Assembly: GCA_958434805.1 (NCBI GenBank)
Contig: CAUBDX010000004.1
Location: forward strand, 1 to 64,000
Length of the DNA: 64,000 nt
Source: an uncultured Phocaeicola sp.
GTDB taxonomy: Bacteria > Bacteroidota > Bacteroidia > Bacteroidales > Bacteroidaceae
Reading direction: 5' to 3'
Positions 27,319 through 36,900 of the stretch are shown here, piece by piece. The notes below the pieces were generated by a model that had not been told where the DNA came from, ran no database searches, and was given only the letters and a program-made list of their open reading frames with translations. Positions within the stretch are counted from its first letter, which is position 1, and each line of letters opens with the position of its first letter. Both the position numbers and the translations under genes were made by a program.

Positions 27319-28659
27319 ATGAAATATCAAATTGCAATCATCGGTGGAGGTCCCGCAGGGTATACTGCTGCCGAAGCTGCCGGAAAGGCAGGACTGAGTG
27401 TTGTATTATTCGAAAAAAGAAGTCTGGGCGGTGTCTGCCTGAATGAGGGATGTATTCCTACCAAGACCTTGCTTTATTCGGCTAAAGTATATGATTATGC
27501 AAAACATGCTTCAAAGTATGCCGTGAATGTGCCTGAAGCTTCTTTTGATTTAGGAAAGATTGTGGCGCGTAAATCAAAGGTGGTTCGTAAGCTGGTATTG
27601 GGAATCAAGGCAAAACTGACTGCGCATCAGGTAAATATAGTAACGGGAGAAGCCACGATTGTAGATAAGAATACCATCCAATGCGGTGGGGAAACCTACG
27701 AATGTGAGAATTTGCTGCTGTGTACCGGCAGTGAAACATTTATTCCTCCTATTCCGGGAGTGGAAAACGTGGATTACTGGACGCACCGTGATGCACTGGA
27801 TAATAAAGAAGTACCTGCTTCATTGACTATTGTCGGCGGTGGAGTGATCGGTATGGAATTTGCTTCTTTCTTTACCAGTTTGGGAGTACAGGTGACAGTT
27901 GTCGAAATGTTGGATGAAATCCTGGGTGGCATGGATAAAGAGCTGTCGGCCATGCTCCGGGCTGAATATGCCAAAAAAGGAATCAAGTTCCTGCTCAGTA
28001 CGAAAGTAGTAGGGGTATCTAAAGGGGAGACCGGTATTACTGTGTCATACGAAAATGCAGATGGAGCAGGAACTGTTACAGCTGATAAGTTATTGATGAG
28101 TGTAGGCCGTCGTCCGGTGACAAAAGGTTTCGGACTGGAAAATCTGAATTTGGAATGGACGGAGCGAAGATGCATCAAAGTAGATGAACATTTGCAATCT
28201 TCCGTCCCCGGTGTCTATGTATGCGGTGATTTGAACGGAGTTTCTTTGTTGGCACATACCGCCGTGCGTGAGGCGGAAGTGGCTGTCCATCATATTACAG
28301 GTAAGGAAGATGCGATGAGTTATCGTGCCATACCGGGTGTGGTCTATACAAATCCTGAGATTGCCGGGGTAGGTATGAGCGAGGAAGCTTTGCAGGCCGC
28401 AGGTATTCCTTATCGAGCCGTTAAGTTGCCGATGGCTTACTCCGGGCGTTTTGTAGCCGAGAATGAAGGAGTGAACGGTGTCTGCAAAGTTTTGGCAGCC
28501 GAAGACGGTACTGTATTGGGAGCGCATATGTTGGGTAATCCTGCTTCCGAGCTGATTGTATTGGCAGGTATGGCTATTGAGGATGGTAAGACCATAGAGG
28601 ATTGGAAACGATATGTATTCCCTCATCCTACTGTGGGTGAGATATTCAGGGAACTATAA
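27319..28659 (+). CDS. lpdA: Dihydrolipoyl dehydrogenase
   Basis: Class I flavin disulfide reductase that reoxidises dihydrolipoamide of 2-oxoacid dehydrogenase or glycine-cleavage complexes. The FAD motif IGGGPAGYTAAEAAG is at residues 8-22; the redox pair Cys40/Cys45 lies in GGVCLNEGCIPTK; the NAD-binding motif is VGGGVIGMEFASFF; the C-terminal active-site pair His436/Glu441 lies in HPTVGE. At 446 aa it is slightly short but complete. Its stop overlaps the next ATG by one base (TAATG). No lipoyl-enzyme partner is nearby, so the complex it serves cannot be read here. Confidence 0.94.
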   Translation: MKYQIAIIGGGPAGYTAAEAAGKAGLSVVLFEKRSLGGVCLNEGCIPTKTLLYSAKVYDYAKHASKYAVNVPEASFDLGKIVARKSKVVRKLVLGIKAKLTAHQVNIVTGEATIVDKNTIQCGGETYECENLLLCTGSETFIPPIPGVENVDYWTHRDALDNKEVPASLTIVGGGVIGMEFASFFTSLGVQVTVVEMLDEILGGMDKELSAMLRAEYAKKGIKFLLSTKVVGVSKGETGITVSYENADGAGTVTADKLLMSVGRRPVTKGFGLENLNLEWTERRCIKVDEHLQSSVPGVYVCGDLNGVSLLAHTAVREAEVAVHHITGKEDAMSYRAIPGVVYTNPEIAGVGMSEEALQAAGIPYRAVKLPMAYSGRFVAENEGVNGVCKVLAAEDGTVLGAHMLGNPASELIVLAGMAIEDGKTIEDWKRYVFPHPTVGEIFREL

Positions 28660-30059
28660 TGAAACGAGTTTTATTTTTCTTTTTACTGATTTTATCTTTT
28701 CACTTCATAAACGCCCAGCCGCTATCTCAGCGGCTGGACGCTTTACTGCATGAGGAAGTTCTGAAAACATCCGAAGTGGGTATTGCCGTATTCGATTTGA
28801 CCACCGGGAAATCCGTTTACCGTTATCAGGACGATAAACTATACCGGCCTGCTTCTGTTGAGAAAATAATCACTTCGGTTACCGCCTTGGCGCAACTGGG
28901 AGCGGATTATACCATGGATACCGGTCTTCGTTATCGTGGAAAAATAGAAAATGACACGTTGAAAGGCAGTCTGTATCTGATAGGCGGTTTTGATCCGGAA
29001 TTTATGGACGAGGATCTGGACCGTCTGGTAGATGCGTTGGCAAGTCAAGGCATCCGTTATGTGACAGATACCCTTGCAGCGGATGTTTCCATGACGGACT
29101 CGGTTTATTGGGGTTCCGGCTGGTGTTGGGACGATACTCCTTACTCCTTCCAGCCCTATCTTTCCCCTCTCATGCTGAATAGGGGCTGCGTGGATGTATC
29201 GGTCTCTCCTGCTCAGAAGGACTCGTTGCCTAAAGTCGCTTGTACGCCGGTTTCCGATTATTATCAGGTTCATAATCACGGGGTGAGCCGTAATCCGCAA
29301 GCCGGGAAGCTGAAAATCACCCGCAACTGGCTCAGCAATGGCAATATCATTACCGTTTCCGGAAATGTTTCTTATCCCTATACTGAGAAATTGAATGTAT
29401 ATACTTCCAAAGACTTCTTTTTCCATACCTTTGTCAGCCGTTTGCGCAGCAAAGGAATTGAAGCGCGAACCTGCACGTATGCCGATTGTCCTGTAACGGC
29501 CGACAGTATAGTTACGCTTTATACCGTCCGAAGACCACTCAAGGAAGTGCTGGAAAGAGCGTTGAAGAAAAGTGATAACCTGTGCGCCGAATCGATGTTT
29601 TATCATTTGGCTGCCAAGCGTTCCCTGCATAAACGGGTGACGGGAGAAGATGGAACCGATGCCATTCACGCCTTTATGAAAACAGCTTTAGGGTTTAATC
29701 CGGAGAACTATAAGATAGCGGACGGCAGCGGTGTTTCCGTTTATAATTATATCTCTCCACGTTTACTGTTGGAGTATTTGAAATATGCCTACTATCATCG
29801 GGAAATTTTTCTTCCTTTCTATGAGTCCCTGCCCATAGCCGGAGTGGACGGTACTTTACAAAACCGGATGAAGCAGACCAAGGCCCGTGGAAATGTGCAT
29901 GCAAAAACAGGTTCTGTAACCGGAGTCAGCTCGCTGGCAGGCTATGTAAAAGCTGCTGACGGACATCAACTGGCCTTTGTTATCATCAATCAGAATGTAC
30001 TGAAATTAAGCCGGGCGCGTGCGTTCCAAGATAAGTTTTGTGATATTTTATCTCGTTGA
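28659..30059 (+). CDS. dacB: PBP4-type D-alanyl-D-alanine carboxypeptidase/endopeptidase (S13)
   Basis: Periplasmic enzyme that trims or cleaves peptide cross-links in peptidoglycan. A signal peptide ends near NAQ (residue 20). The three penicillin-binding motifs are present: Ser66-x-x-Lys69 (SVEK), Ser305-Asp306-Asn307 (SDN) and Lys416-Thr417-Gly418 (KTG). The large insert between motifs 1 and 2 is typical of S13. Start overlaps the lpdA stop by one base, indicating translational coupling. Length is normal. Confidence 0.93.
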   Translation: MKRVLFFFLLILSFHFINAQPLSQRLDALLHEEVLKTSEVGIAVFDLTTGKSVYRYQDDKLYRPASVEKIITSVTALAQLGADYTMDTGLRYRGKIENDTLKGSLYLIGGFDPEFMDEDLDRLVDALASQGIRYVTDTLAADVSMTDSVYWGSGWCWDDTPYSFQPYLSPLMLNRGCVDVSVSPAQKDSLPKVACTPVSDYYQVHNHGVSRNPQAGKLKITRNWLSNGNIITVSGNVSYPYTEKLNVYTSKDFFFHTFVSRLRSKGIEARTCTYADCPVTADSIVTLYTVRRPLKEVLERALKKSDNLCAESMFYHLAAKRSLHKRVTGEDGTDAIHAFMKTALGFNPENYKIADGSGVSVYNYISPRLLLEYLKYAYYHREIFLPFYESLPIAGVDGTLQNRMKQTKARGNVHAKTGSVTGVSSLAGYVKAADGHQLAFVIINQNVLKLSRARAFQDKFCDILSR

Positions 30060-30172
30060 TTTTGAGTTTTTGAATGTTCTGAAACGTATTAAGTAGCAGA
30101 TTTTGCATATAATAGGACAAAATTTATACCTATTCTGAACGATTTTTGCAGCATCGGAACAAGATTGTTTCG

Positions 30173-30180
30173 TAACTTTG
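30173..30180 (+). promoter_or_regulatory. Candidate -7 element for kduI-kduD
   Basis: TAACTTTG (exact TAnnTTTG) lies 49 nt before the kduI ATG. The nearest TTTG upstream (30145-30148) is at a 24-nt spacing, a little long. Confidence 0.5.
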
Positions 30181-30229
30181 CCCAAGTCGAAATAATTCGG
30201 AATACTATAAAAACATAAAATAGCTGCTT

Positions 30230-31072
30230 ATGAAGACAAATTATGAAATCCGTTATGCCGCGCATCCCGAAGATGCCAAAGGCTATGACACCCAAAGGAT
30301 ACGACGGGATTTCTTAATGGAAAAAGTATTTTCGGACAATGAGGTGAACATGGTTTATTCCATGTATGACCGCATGATTGTAGGAGGAGCCAGACCCGTA
30401 GGGGAGGTATTGAAGCTGGAGGCTATCGATCCGTTGAAAGCGCCTTATTTCCTTACCCGCCGTGAAATGGGGATCTTCAATGTGGGCGGTCCCGGTGTGG
30501 TCAAAGCCGGAGATGCCGTGTTCGAACTGGATTATAAAGAAGCGCTTTATCTGGGTTCGGGAGACCGGGAAGTGACTTTTGAAAGTAAAGATGCCGGAAA
30601 CCCTGCCAAATTCTATTTTAACTCTGTTACCGCTCATCGTAACTATTCCGATAAAAAAGTGACCAAGGCAGATGCCATCGTTGCTGAAATGGGTTCATTG
30701 GAAGGGTCCAACCATCGTTGCATCAACAAGATGCTGGTCAGTCAGGTATTGCCTACCTGCCAGTTGCAGATGGGAATGACCGAACTGAAACCGGGAAGTG
30801 TGTGGAACACCATGCCGGCGCACGTGCACGGCCGCCGTATGGAAGCCTACTTCTATTTCGAAGTGCCCGATGAACACGCTGTTTGCCATTTTATGGGAGA
30901 AGTGGATGAAACCCGTCATATATGGATGAAAGGCGATCAGGCAGTCTTGTCTCCCGAATGGTCTATCCATAGTGCGGCGGCAACACACAACTATACCTTT
31001 ATCTGGGGTATGGGTGGAGAGAATCTGGATTACGGTGATCAGGACTTCTCATTGATTACAGACTTGAAATAA
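30230..31072 (+). CDS. kduI: 5-dehydro-4-deoxy-D-glucuronate isomerase
   Basis: Cytoplasmic zinc cupin that isomerises 4-deoxy-L-threo-5-hexulose uronate, released from pectate-lyase products, to 3-deoxy-D-glycero-2,5-hexodiulosonate. Metal ligands are visible as His198-x-His200 and Glu205 (HVHGRRME); E. coli KduI uses His196, His198, Glu203 and a later His. YEIRYAAHPEDAKGYDT and GDRE are family hallmarks. Length (280 aa) is normal. KduD follows after 36 nt. Together they connect the PL10 lyase at 18.6 kb with central metabolism through the KDG pathway. Confidence 0.96.
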   Translation: MKTNYEIRYAAHPEDAKGYDTQRIRRDFLMEKVFSDNEVNMVYSMYDRMIVGGARPVGEVLKLEAIDPLKAPYFLTRREMGIFNVGGPGVVKAGDAVFELDYKEALYLGSGDREVTFESKDAGNPAKFYFNSVTAHRNYSDKKVTKADAIVAEMGSLEGSNHRCINKMLVSQVLPTCQLQMGMTELKPGSVWNTMPAHVHGRRMEAYFYFEVPDEHAVCHFMGEVDETRHIWMKGDQAVLSPEWSIHSAAATHNYTFIWGMGGENLDYGDQDFSLITDLK

Positions 31073-31108
31073 ATCATATAACTTCATTAATTTAATAATA
31101 TAAGTATC

Positions 31109-31912
31109 ATGAATCAGTATTTGAATTTTTCTTTGGAAGGTAAAGTAGCTCTTGTAACAGGCGCTTCTTATGGTATCGGTTTTGCTATTGCATCTGCTTT
31201 TGCAGAACAGGGCGCAACCATCTGTTTCAACGACATCAATCAGGAATTGGTGGATAAAGGTCTGGCTTCTTACGCTGAAAAAGGAATCAAGGCACACGGA
31301 TATGTATGCGATGTTACTGACGAACCTGCCGTACAGGCTATGGTTGCCACTATTGCAAAAGAAGTAGGTACCATCGATATTCTTGTAAACAATGCCGGTA
31401 TTATCCGTCGCGTTCCGATGCACGAGATGGAAGCTGCCGATTTCCGCCGTGTTATTGATATTGACTTGAATGCTCCGTTCATTGTTTCTAAAGCGGTTTT
31501 GCCTGCGATGATGGAAAAAGGACACGGAAAAATCATCAATATCTGCTCTATGATGTCTGAGTTGGGGCGTGAAACCGTTTCTGCATACGCTGCCGCTAAA
31601 GGTGGTTTGAAGATGTTGACCCGTAACATCTGTTCTGAATACGGAGAATACAACATTCAGTGTAATGGTATCGGTCCGGGCTATATCGCTACTCCGCAGA
31701 CTGCTCCGTTACGTGAAATCCAGCCCGATGGAAGCCGTCATCCGTTTGATACATTCATCTGTGCCAAGACTCCGGCCGGCCGTTGGTTGGATCCGCAGGA
31801 ATTGACCGGTCCTGCCGTATTCCTTGCATCCGAAGCATCTAATGCCGTCAATGGCCATATTCTCTATGTAGATGGCGGTATTCTGGCCTACATTGGTAAG
31901 CAGCCTAAATAA
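31109..31912 (+). CDS. kduD: 2-dehydro-3-deoxy-D-gluconate 5-dehydrogenase (SDR)
   Basis: Reduces the KduI product to 2-keto-3-deoxygluconate with NAD(P)H. Classical short-chain dehydrogenase: cofactor motif TGASYGIG (residues 17-24), NNAG, the catalytic serine region (INICSMMSE) and YAAAK. The end of the protein (NAVNGHILYVDGGILAYIG) is KduD-like. Adjacent to kduI and at normal length (267 aa), so the specific assignment is well supported over a general gluconate dehydrogenase. Confidence 0.94.
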   Translation: MNQYLNFSLEGKVALVTGASYGIGFAIASAFAEQGATICFNDINQELVDKGLASYAEKGIKAHGYVCDVTDEPAVQAMVATIAKEVGTIDILVNNAGIIRRVPMHEMEAADFRRVIDIDLNAPFIVSKAVLPAMMEKGHGKIINICSMMSELGRETVSAYAAAKGGLKMLTRNICSEYGEYNIQCNGIGPGYIATPQTAPLREIQPDGSRHPFDTFICAKTPAGRWLDPQELTGPAVFLASEASNAVNGHILYVDGGILAYIGKQPK

Positions 31913-31930
31913 TTAGTAGATATAAATAGA

Positions 31931-31970
31931 AAGAATCTGCTTGTGTCTTTGTTGATACTTGCAGATTCTT
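31931..31970 (+). terminator. Hairpin after kduD
   Basis: A perfect 10-bp stem (31931-31940 with 31961-31970) with a 20-nt loop is followed by TGTATTTTTG. The poly-T is interrupted and the downstream arm overlaps the promoter of the next gene, so termination may be partial. Confidence 0.5.
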
Positions 31971-31980
31971 TGTATTTTTG
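31948..31980 (+). promoter_or_regulatory. Promoter of the DUF4861 gene
   Basis: TTTG (31948-31951), 21-nt spacer, TATTTTTG (31973-31980): both match consensus. It lies 28 nt before ATG 32009, inside the longer open frame that begins at 31943, so that longer start is unlikely. Confidence 0.7.
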
Positions 31981-32008
31981 TCTTTCAGTTCGACAAACAA
32001 TAAATAGT

Positions 32009-33181
32009 ATGAAAAAAATCTTTTTAGCAGTCGCAACGGCGTTAGCTATGTTTTCCTGTTCGCAAAAGGAGCCGGTGACTGTCACTATAACCAATCCGCT
32101 TTCCATTGACAGAAATGGGGAAATGGTGGAAATCTCTATGGCTGAAATAACAGGCAAACTACAATTACCCGATACGGCACAGGTTATCGTATTGGACGAG
32201 AACGGGCTTGAAGTACCTTATCAGATAACATACGATGATATGCTTATCTTTCCTGCTTCGGTGAAAGGGGATGCCTCGGCTGTTTATACAATTGCAGAAG
32301 GAACTCCGCAGCCGGTGGATGTAGTTGCTTGCGGGCGTCAATATCCCGAACGTCTGGATGATGTGGCATGGGAGAATGACCGTGCCGCTTATCGTGCATA
32401 CGGTCCTGCTTTGCAGGAGAAGGGCGAGCGTGCCTTTGGTTATGATATCTGGACTAAAAGTGTGTCCGAACCGGTAGTGGAGGATCGTTATGACGGTGAT
32501 TTGAACCGGGGTATTTCTTATCATGTAGATCATGGAAACGGAATGGACTGCTATGCAGTGGGCCCGACTCTGGGTGGAGGAACAGCTGCTTTATTCCCCG
32601 ATAGTACCATTGTTTATCCCTATTGTTACAAGGATTGTGAAATCTTGGATAACGGTCCGCTCCGATTCACAGCTAAGTTGGTCTATAATCCGTTGGTTGT
32701 AAAAGGGGATTCAAGTGTGATAGAAACGCGTATCATTTCTTTGGACAAGGGGTCGCAGTTGAACAAGACTGTGGTTTCTTTTGACAATTTGCAGGAAATC
32801 ACTCCGGTGGTGACCGGCATTGTATTGCACAAACAGAATCCTATGGGATATAGTTTTGATGCAGACGCAGGCTATATAGCTTATGCAGACTCTACGGAGA
32901 ATGCTGCCAATAACAATGGAGTGATTTACATAGGAGCCGTATTCCCGGCTACCGTCAAAGGAGCGTTTGCCCAAGTGTTCTCCGAAAAGGAACGGAAGGA
33001 ACGTGGGGATGCTTTGGGCCATGTGTTGGCGGTTAATGATTATGAACCGGGAGCTGAGTATATTTATTATTGGGGATCAGGCTGGAGCAAATATGGTTTC
33101 GAAGCCGATACCGATTGGAATAAATATTTGGAAGAATATGCCCGGAAGATACGTAATCCATTGGCAGTTGCCATAAAATGA
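32009..33181 (+). CDS. DUF4861-family lipoprotein
   Basis: The start at 32009 gives a lipoprotein signal with Cys17 (MFSC). The 390-aa protein is beta-rich. It has an N-terminal domain (VTVTITNPLSIDRNGEMVEI) and a larger C-terminal sandwich with conserved-looking features GYDIWTKS, YHVDHGNGMDCYAVGPTLGGG and YYWGSGWSK. I recognise it as DUF4861, which recurs beside kdu and uronate-lyase genes in Bacteroidetes glycan loci; an activity on unsaturated uronides in the periplasm is inference. It has its own promoter directly after kduD and a terminator-like hairpin after its stop. Confidence 0.75.
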   Translation: MKKIFLAVATALAMFSCSQKEPVTVTITNPLSIDRNGEMVEISMAEITGKLQLPDTAQVIVLDENGLEVPYQITYDDMLIFPASVKGDASAVYTIAEGTPQPVDVVACGRQYPERLDDVAWENDRAAYRAYGPALQEKGERAFGYDIWTKSVSEPVVEDRYDGDLNRGISYHVDHGNGMDCYAVGPTLGGGTAALFPDSTIVYPYCYKDCEILDNGPLRFTAKLVYNPLVVKGDSSVIETRIISLDKGSQLNKTVVSFDNLQEITPVVTGIVLHKQNPMGYSFDADAGYIAYADSTENAANNNGVIYIGAVFPATVKGAFAQVFSEKERKERGDALGHVLAVNDYEPGAEYIYYWGSGWSKYGFEADTDWNKYLEEYARKIRNPLAVAIK

Positions 33182-33214
33182 TACATATACAAGAGGGTAT
33201 GCGTATACGCCACG

Positions 33215-33254
33215 AAAAAAACAAGGTATTTGGCTTTATCAGTCAAATACCTTG
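33215..33254 (-). terminator. Terminator of the NodB deacetylase gene
   Basis: A perfect 11-bp stem (33222-33232 with 33244-33254) overlaps the deacetylase stop codon; on the minus strand it is followed by seven T. It may also slow transcripts arriving from the plus strand. Confidence 0.8.
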
Positions 33255-33850
33255 AATTCATAGCCTTGTTCCAACAGCCATTCTATGGCCCGGGGCAAGG
33301 CGTATTTCATGTTTTTCTCTGCCTTGATGGAGTCATGGAAAGTAATGATGGAGCCATTCCTCACATAATGTTTTACCTTCCTCAGTACCTGTCTTCCATT
33401 CAGCTTGTTGCTATAGTCACGGGTAACCAAGTCCCACATTACGATCTGGTATTTATGCCGCAGCACCATGTACTGCATCCAGCGCATGTGGCCATGTGGC
33501 GGACGGAATAGGTTGGTATGGATCAGCTCGTTTGCTTTGTCCGTATTGGCCAGATAGTTCTTGCTTCGGTATTCGAATCCCCGGATATGGTTAAAAGTAT
33601 GATTTCCCAAACGATGTCCCCGTTCTACAATCATCTGGAATTCCTTGGGATGCTTGCGCACATTGTCGCCCACCAAAAAGAAGGTAGCCTTGATATTGTA
33701 CTTGTCTAATAAATCGAGTACCCACGGTGTGATTTCGGGAATCGGCCCGTCATCGAAAGTCAGATAGACCGCTTTTTCATTCTTGTCCATTCGCCAGAAA
33801 GCGCGTGGATAAAGCCAGCGGAGTATCAGCGGGGGTTGTTCTATAAACAT
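33239..33850 (-). CDS. NodB-domain polysaccharide deacetylase family protein (CE4)
   Basis: Metal-dependent deacetylase fold acting on N-acetylated sugars such as peptidoglycan or chitin-like glycans. Motif 1 is TFDDGP (31-36; Asp33 likely base, Asp34 metal ligand); motif 2 is His84-x-x-x-His88 (HTFNH); motif 3 is RPPHGHMR; later motifs include MWDLVTRDYS and ITFHDS. The protein is compact (203 aa) with no signal peptide, a common form in Bacteroidetes, so its location is unclear. Single-gene unit with its own terminator. Confidence 0.88.
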   Translation of the reverse strand: MFIEQPPLILRWLYPRAFWRMDKNEKAVYLTFDDGPIPEITPWVLDLLDKYNIKATFFLVGDNVRKHPKEFQMIVERGHRLGNHTFNHIRGFEYRSKNYLANTDKANELIHTNLFRPPHGHMRWMQYMVLRHKYQIVMWDLVTRDYSNKLNGRQVLRKVKHYVRNGSIITFHDSIKAEKNMKYALPRAIEWLLEQGYEFKVFD

Positions 33851-33883
33851 GAATGTGTGTGCTTTTGTTGGTTATACAAATAT

Positions 33884-33917
33884 AAAGGTGTGGATTCACC
33901 GCAGAATCCACACCTTT
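33884..33917 (-). terminator. Terminator of the DUF2723 gene
   Basis: A perfect 14-bp stem (33884-33897 with 33904-33917) with a 6-nt loop lies 3 nt after the DUF2723 stop on the minus strand. The following T's are interrupted (TATATTTG). Confidence 0.72.
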
Positions 33918-33920
33918 TAT

Positions 33921-36900
33921 TTACTTTCTGCCTGCTCCGCCGCCTACACGTTTGTTGAACACCTCATAGAGGTCTTCAAACTTCTTGGCATAGTGGCTTG
34001 CCATATCTGATTTTTTCTGTTGTTCACCTTCACCTTGTACACCGCCGGCAGCATTTGCGCGGGCAAGGCTCTTGTTGATCTCATCCAGAATATAGAAATT
34101 GCGCAGACAGTCCTCGTATGAACCTTGCAGGCGTTGGTCATCCAGACTCAGGTACCAGGTGATGTATTCCACCGATTTGTTTGCCAGATCATTCAGAATG
34201 GCTTCTCCCTTTTCTTTTTCACCTAACGCCAGATAATCGTCGGCCATTTCTTTTGAACTGCTCATGATGTAATCGTGGGGCACGGTGGTGCTTGGGATTA
34301 CTTCCGAACAGTAGTCAAGGGCTTTCAACGCCTTGTCTTTCTTGCCTTCTTTTATCAACTGGGTAGCCAGCTGTATAAACATACGGCGGTGGGTCTGGCA
34401 CATACGCATCACAGTCTCGTCGATATAGATATCCGGGTTGTTGATTCCTCCGAACTTGAACTTGTTCATCAGGTTATCGTACATTTTCTCGCTGTCGATG
34501 CGTGCGTTCAGCCGGGTGGTGTTGAACGGGGTGATGCGGTAGGCAAGACCTTCCTGCATGAAGTTGTTGCCCAAATTCAGATGATTGTCGCTACCCACCG
34601 TAATAGCCATGTACAACGGACGTTCCCAATTGGTATTTGCCAGCATCTCAAGCATCATCAGCTCACTCTTGTACAGCATACGTTTGCCTTTCAGGGAGAT
34701 ACTCATGTAATCGGGGATTTCACCATGCAGGGAGTCGGGAATCATCATGCCCGAGCGTTTCACTGCCTCCTTGTCCAGCTTGATGACGATGCTGTCCGTC
34801 GGTATCAGCTGTAAACCTTCTTTGGGTGAGCGTACCCAGTATTTCAGAATATTTTTCAATTCATACGGGTTGTCTCCGAATTCCTTGGCGGCTTCTTCCG
34901 GGTTCTGCTTGTAGAAGTTATTGATGCTTTCCATCACTTCCGGACGTACAGCCACTCCTTCATTATGCCCCTGTACATATTCCAGACGGCTCCATTCGAT
35001 AGGCACTGCCGGGGAGTCGTATGCCTGACGCTTCATTTGGTCGATGTACCAGTCCGTTTGCAGGTAACTCAGGTTACATACACGTACATCGGTACGGAAA
35101 CCTTCCGTTTCCTGGTTGTACCACAAGGGGAAAGTATCGTTGTCACCATTGGTAAAGATAATCGGGTTACCTTCTTCCTGTACGGTGCTCAGGTAGTTTT
35201 GTCCGAAGTCGCGTGCCACATAACGGTTGCTGCGGTCGTGGTCGTCCCACGTCTGGCTCACCATTTGGATGGGTACGAACAGACAAACTACAGTTGCAAT
35301 GACGGAAGCCGGTTTCTCACCCAGTTTGCCTTGCAGCCATTGGGCAATACCCGCCACACCCATGCCTATCCAGATGGCAAATGCATAGAACGAACCTGCG
35401 TATGCATAGTCACGTTCGCGGGGCTGCATCGGGGTCTGGTTCAAATAAAGCACGATGGCCAGACCGGTCATGAAGAACAGGAAGAATACGATCCAGAATT
35501 GCTGGATACCTATCGGTTCTTCTATCTCTTCCCCATTCGGAGTCGTGATACGTTTTGTCTTGTAAGCCTGCCAGAACAGACCGATAAGTCCCAGAATCAA
35601 CGGCAGGCAATAGAATACATTGTGCCCTTTGTTGTTTTTCAGGTCGGAGGGGAGCAGGCTTTGGTCGCCCACCAGGAACTTGTCCACAAACGGTATTCCG
35701 GTAATCCAGTTGCCATGTTCTATTTCACCCTGTCCCTGTATGTCATTCTGGCGTCCGGCAAAGTTCCACATGAAATATCTCCAGTACATGTAGTTCAACT
35801 GGTAGATAAAGAAGAACTTGATGTTATCCCATTGGGTCGGGACTTTCACCATCACCATCTGTCCGCACTGGTCGTAAGGAACCTGCACGCCTTTGATGCC
35901 GCCCAGCCAGTCTTCGTAGGCCTGTGCGTGTGCATCGCTGTACATGCGCGGGAAGAGCATATTTTGTGCATACTTGTAATCGGTCTTATGACGCACTACT
36001 TCGTAGCTGTCTTTTTCATCGGGAGTCGCTTTCTCCTTCCGTTGATACACGGGAGCGCCTTCCGTCACATCATATACACATCCTCCGTCCACTTCTTTCA
36101 GTGCCGGTTTGGAGGCGTATGTCTGTCCGTAGAACAAAGGACGGGTTCCATATTGCTCGCGGCCCAGGTATTCTCCTAAAGTGAAGATGTCTTCCGGAGA
36201 GTTCTGGTCCATCGGAGTATTGGCGGTAGAGCGGATCACAATCAAGGCGTATGAGGAGTATCCTACCATAATCATCATGATGCACAGCAAAGAGGTGTTT
36301 AAAGTACGTGCGCTAATCTGATATTTCTTGTTCAAATCAGCAAACAGATAAACGCCCAAGATTCCTAGTATGATAATGCCTATCAAGGCGCTGCTCCATC
36401 CGTAGCCATAGAAGGGGATGCCCAGCATGGCGATAGTTACCATGAAGGAAATATTCATGCGTTTGCGGCTCTTTTCCGTATAGCTTTCGTAAACACCCCA
36501 GATAATGGATGCGGCGAGTAGAATGATGTAGACTATCAGACCGCTGTTGAAAGGCATACCGAAACTGTTGACGAACAGCAGTTCGAACCATCCTCCCACT
36601 TTTACTACGCCCGGCACGATACCGTACAGCACTGCTGCAACCAACACCATGGAGCCTGTAAGTGCCAACAGGCTGCCTTTGAGGTTGGCATCGGGATTCT
36701 TTTTATAATAGTACACCAGTACAATGGCCGGAATACACAATAAGTTCAGCAAGTGCACACCGATGGAAAGTCCGGTCAGGTAAGCAATCAGAACCAGCCA
36801 GCGGTCGCTGTGAGGCTCGTTGGCAACGGATTCCCATTTTAGAATCAACCAGAATACGACTGCGGTGAAGAGGCTGGAGTAAGCGTATACCTCGCCTTCT

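Noticed and set aside
34965..36179. 404-codon open frame on the plus strand opposite DUF2723
   Set aside because: Antisense shadow of a well-supported membrane protein; low-complexity composition, no family features, no promoter.
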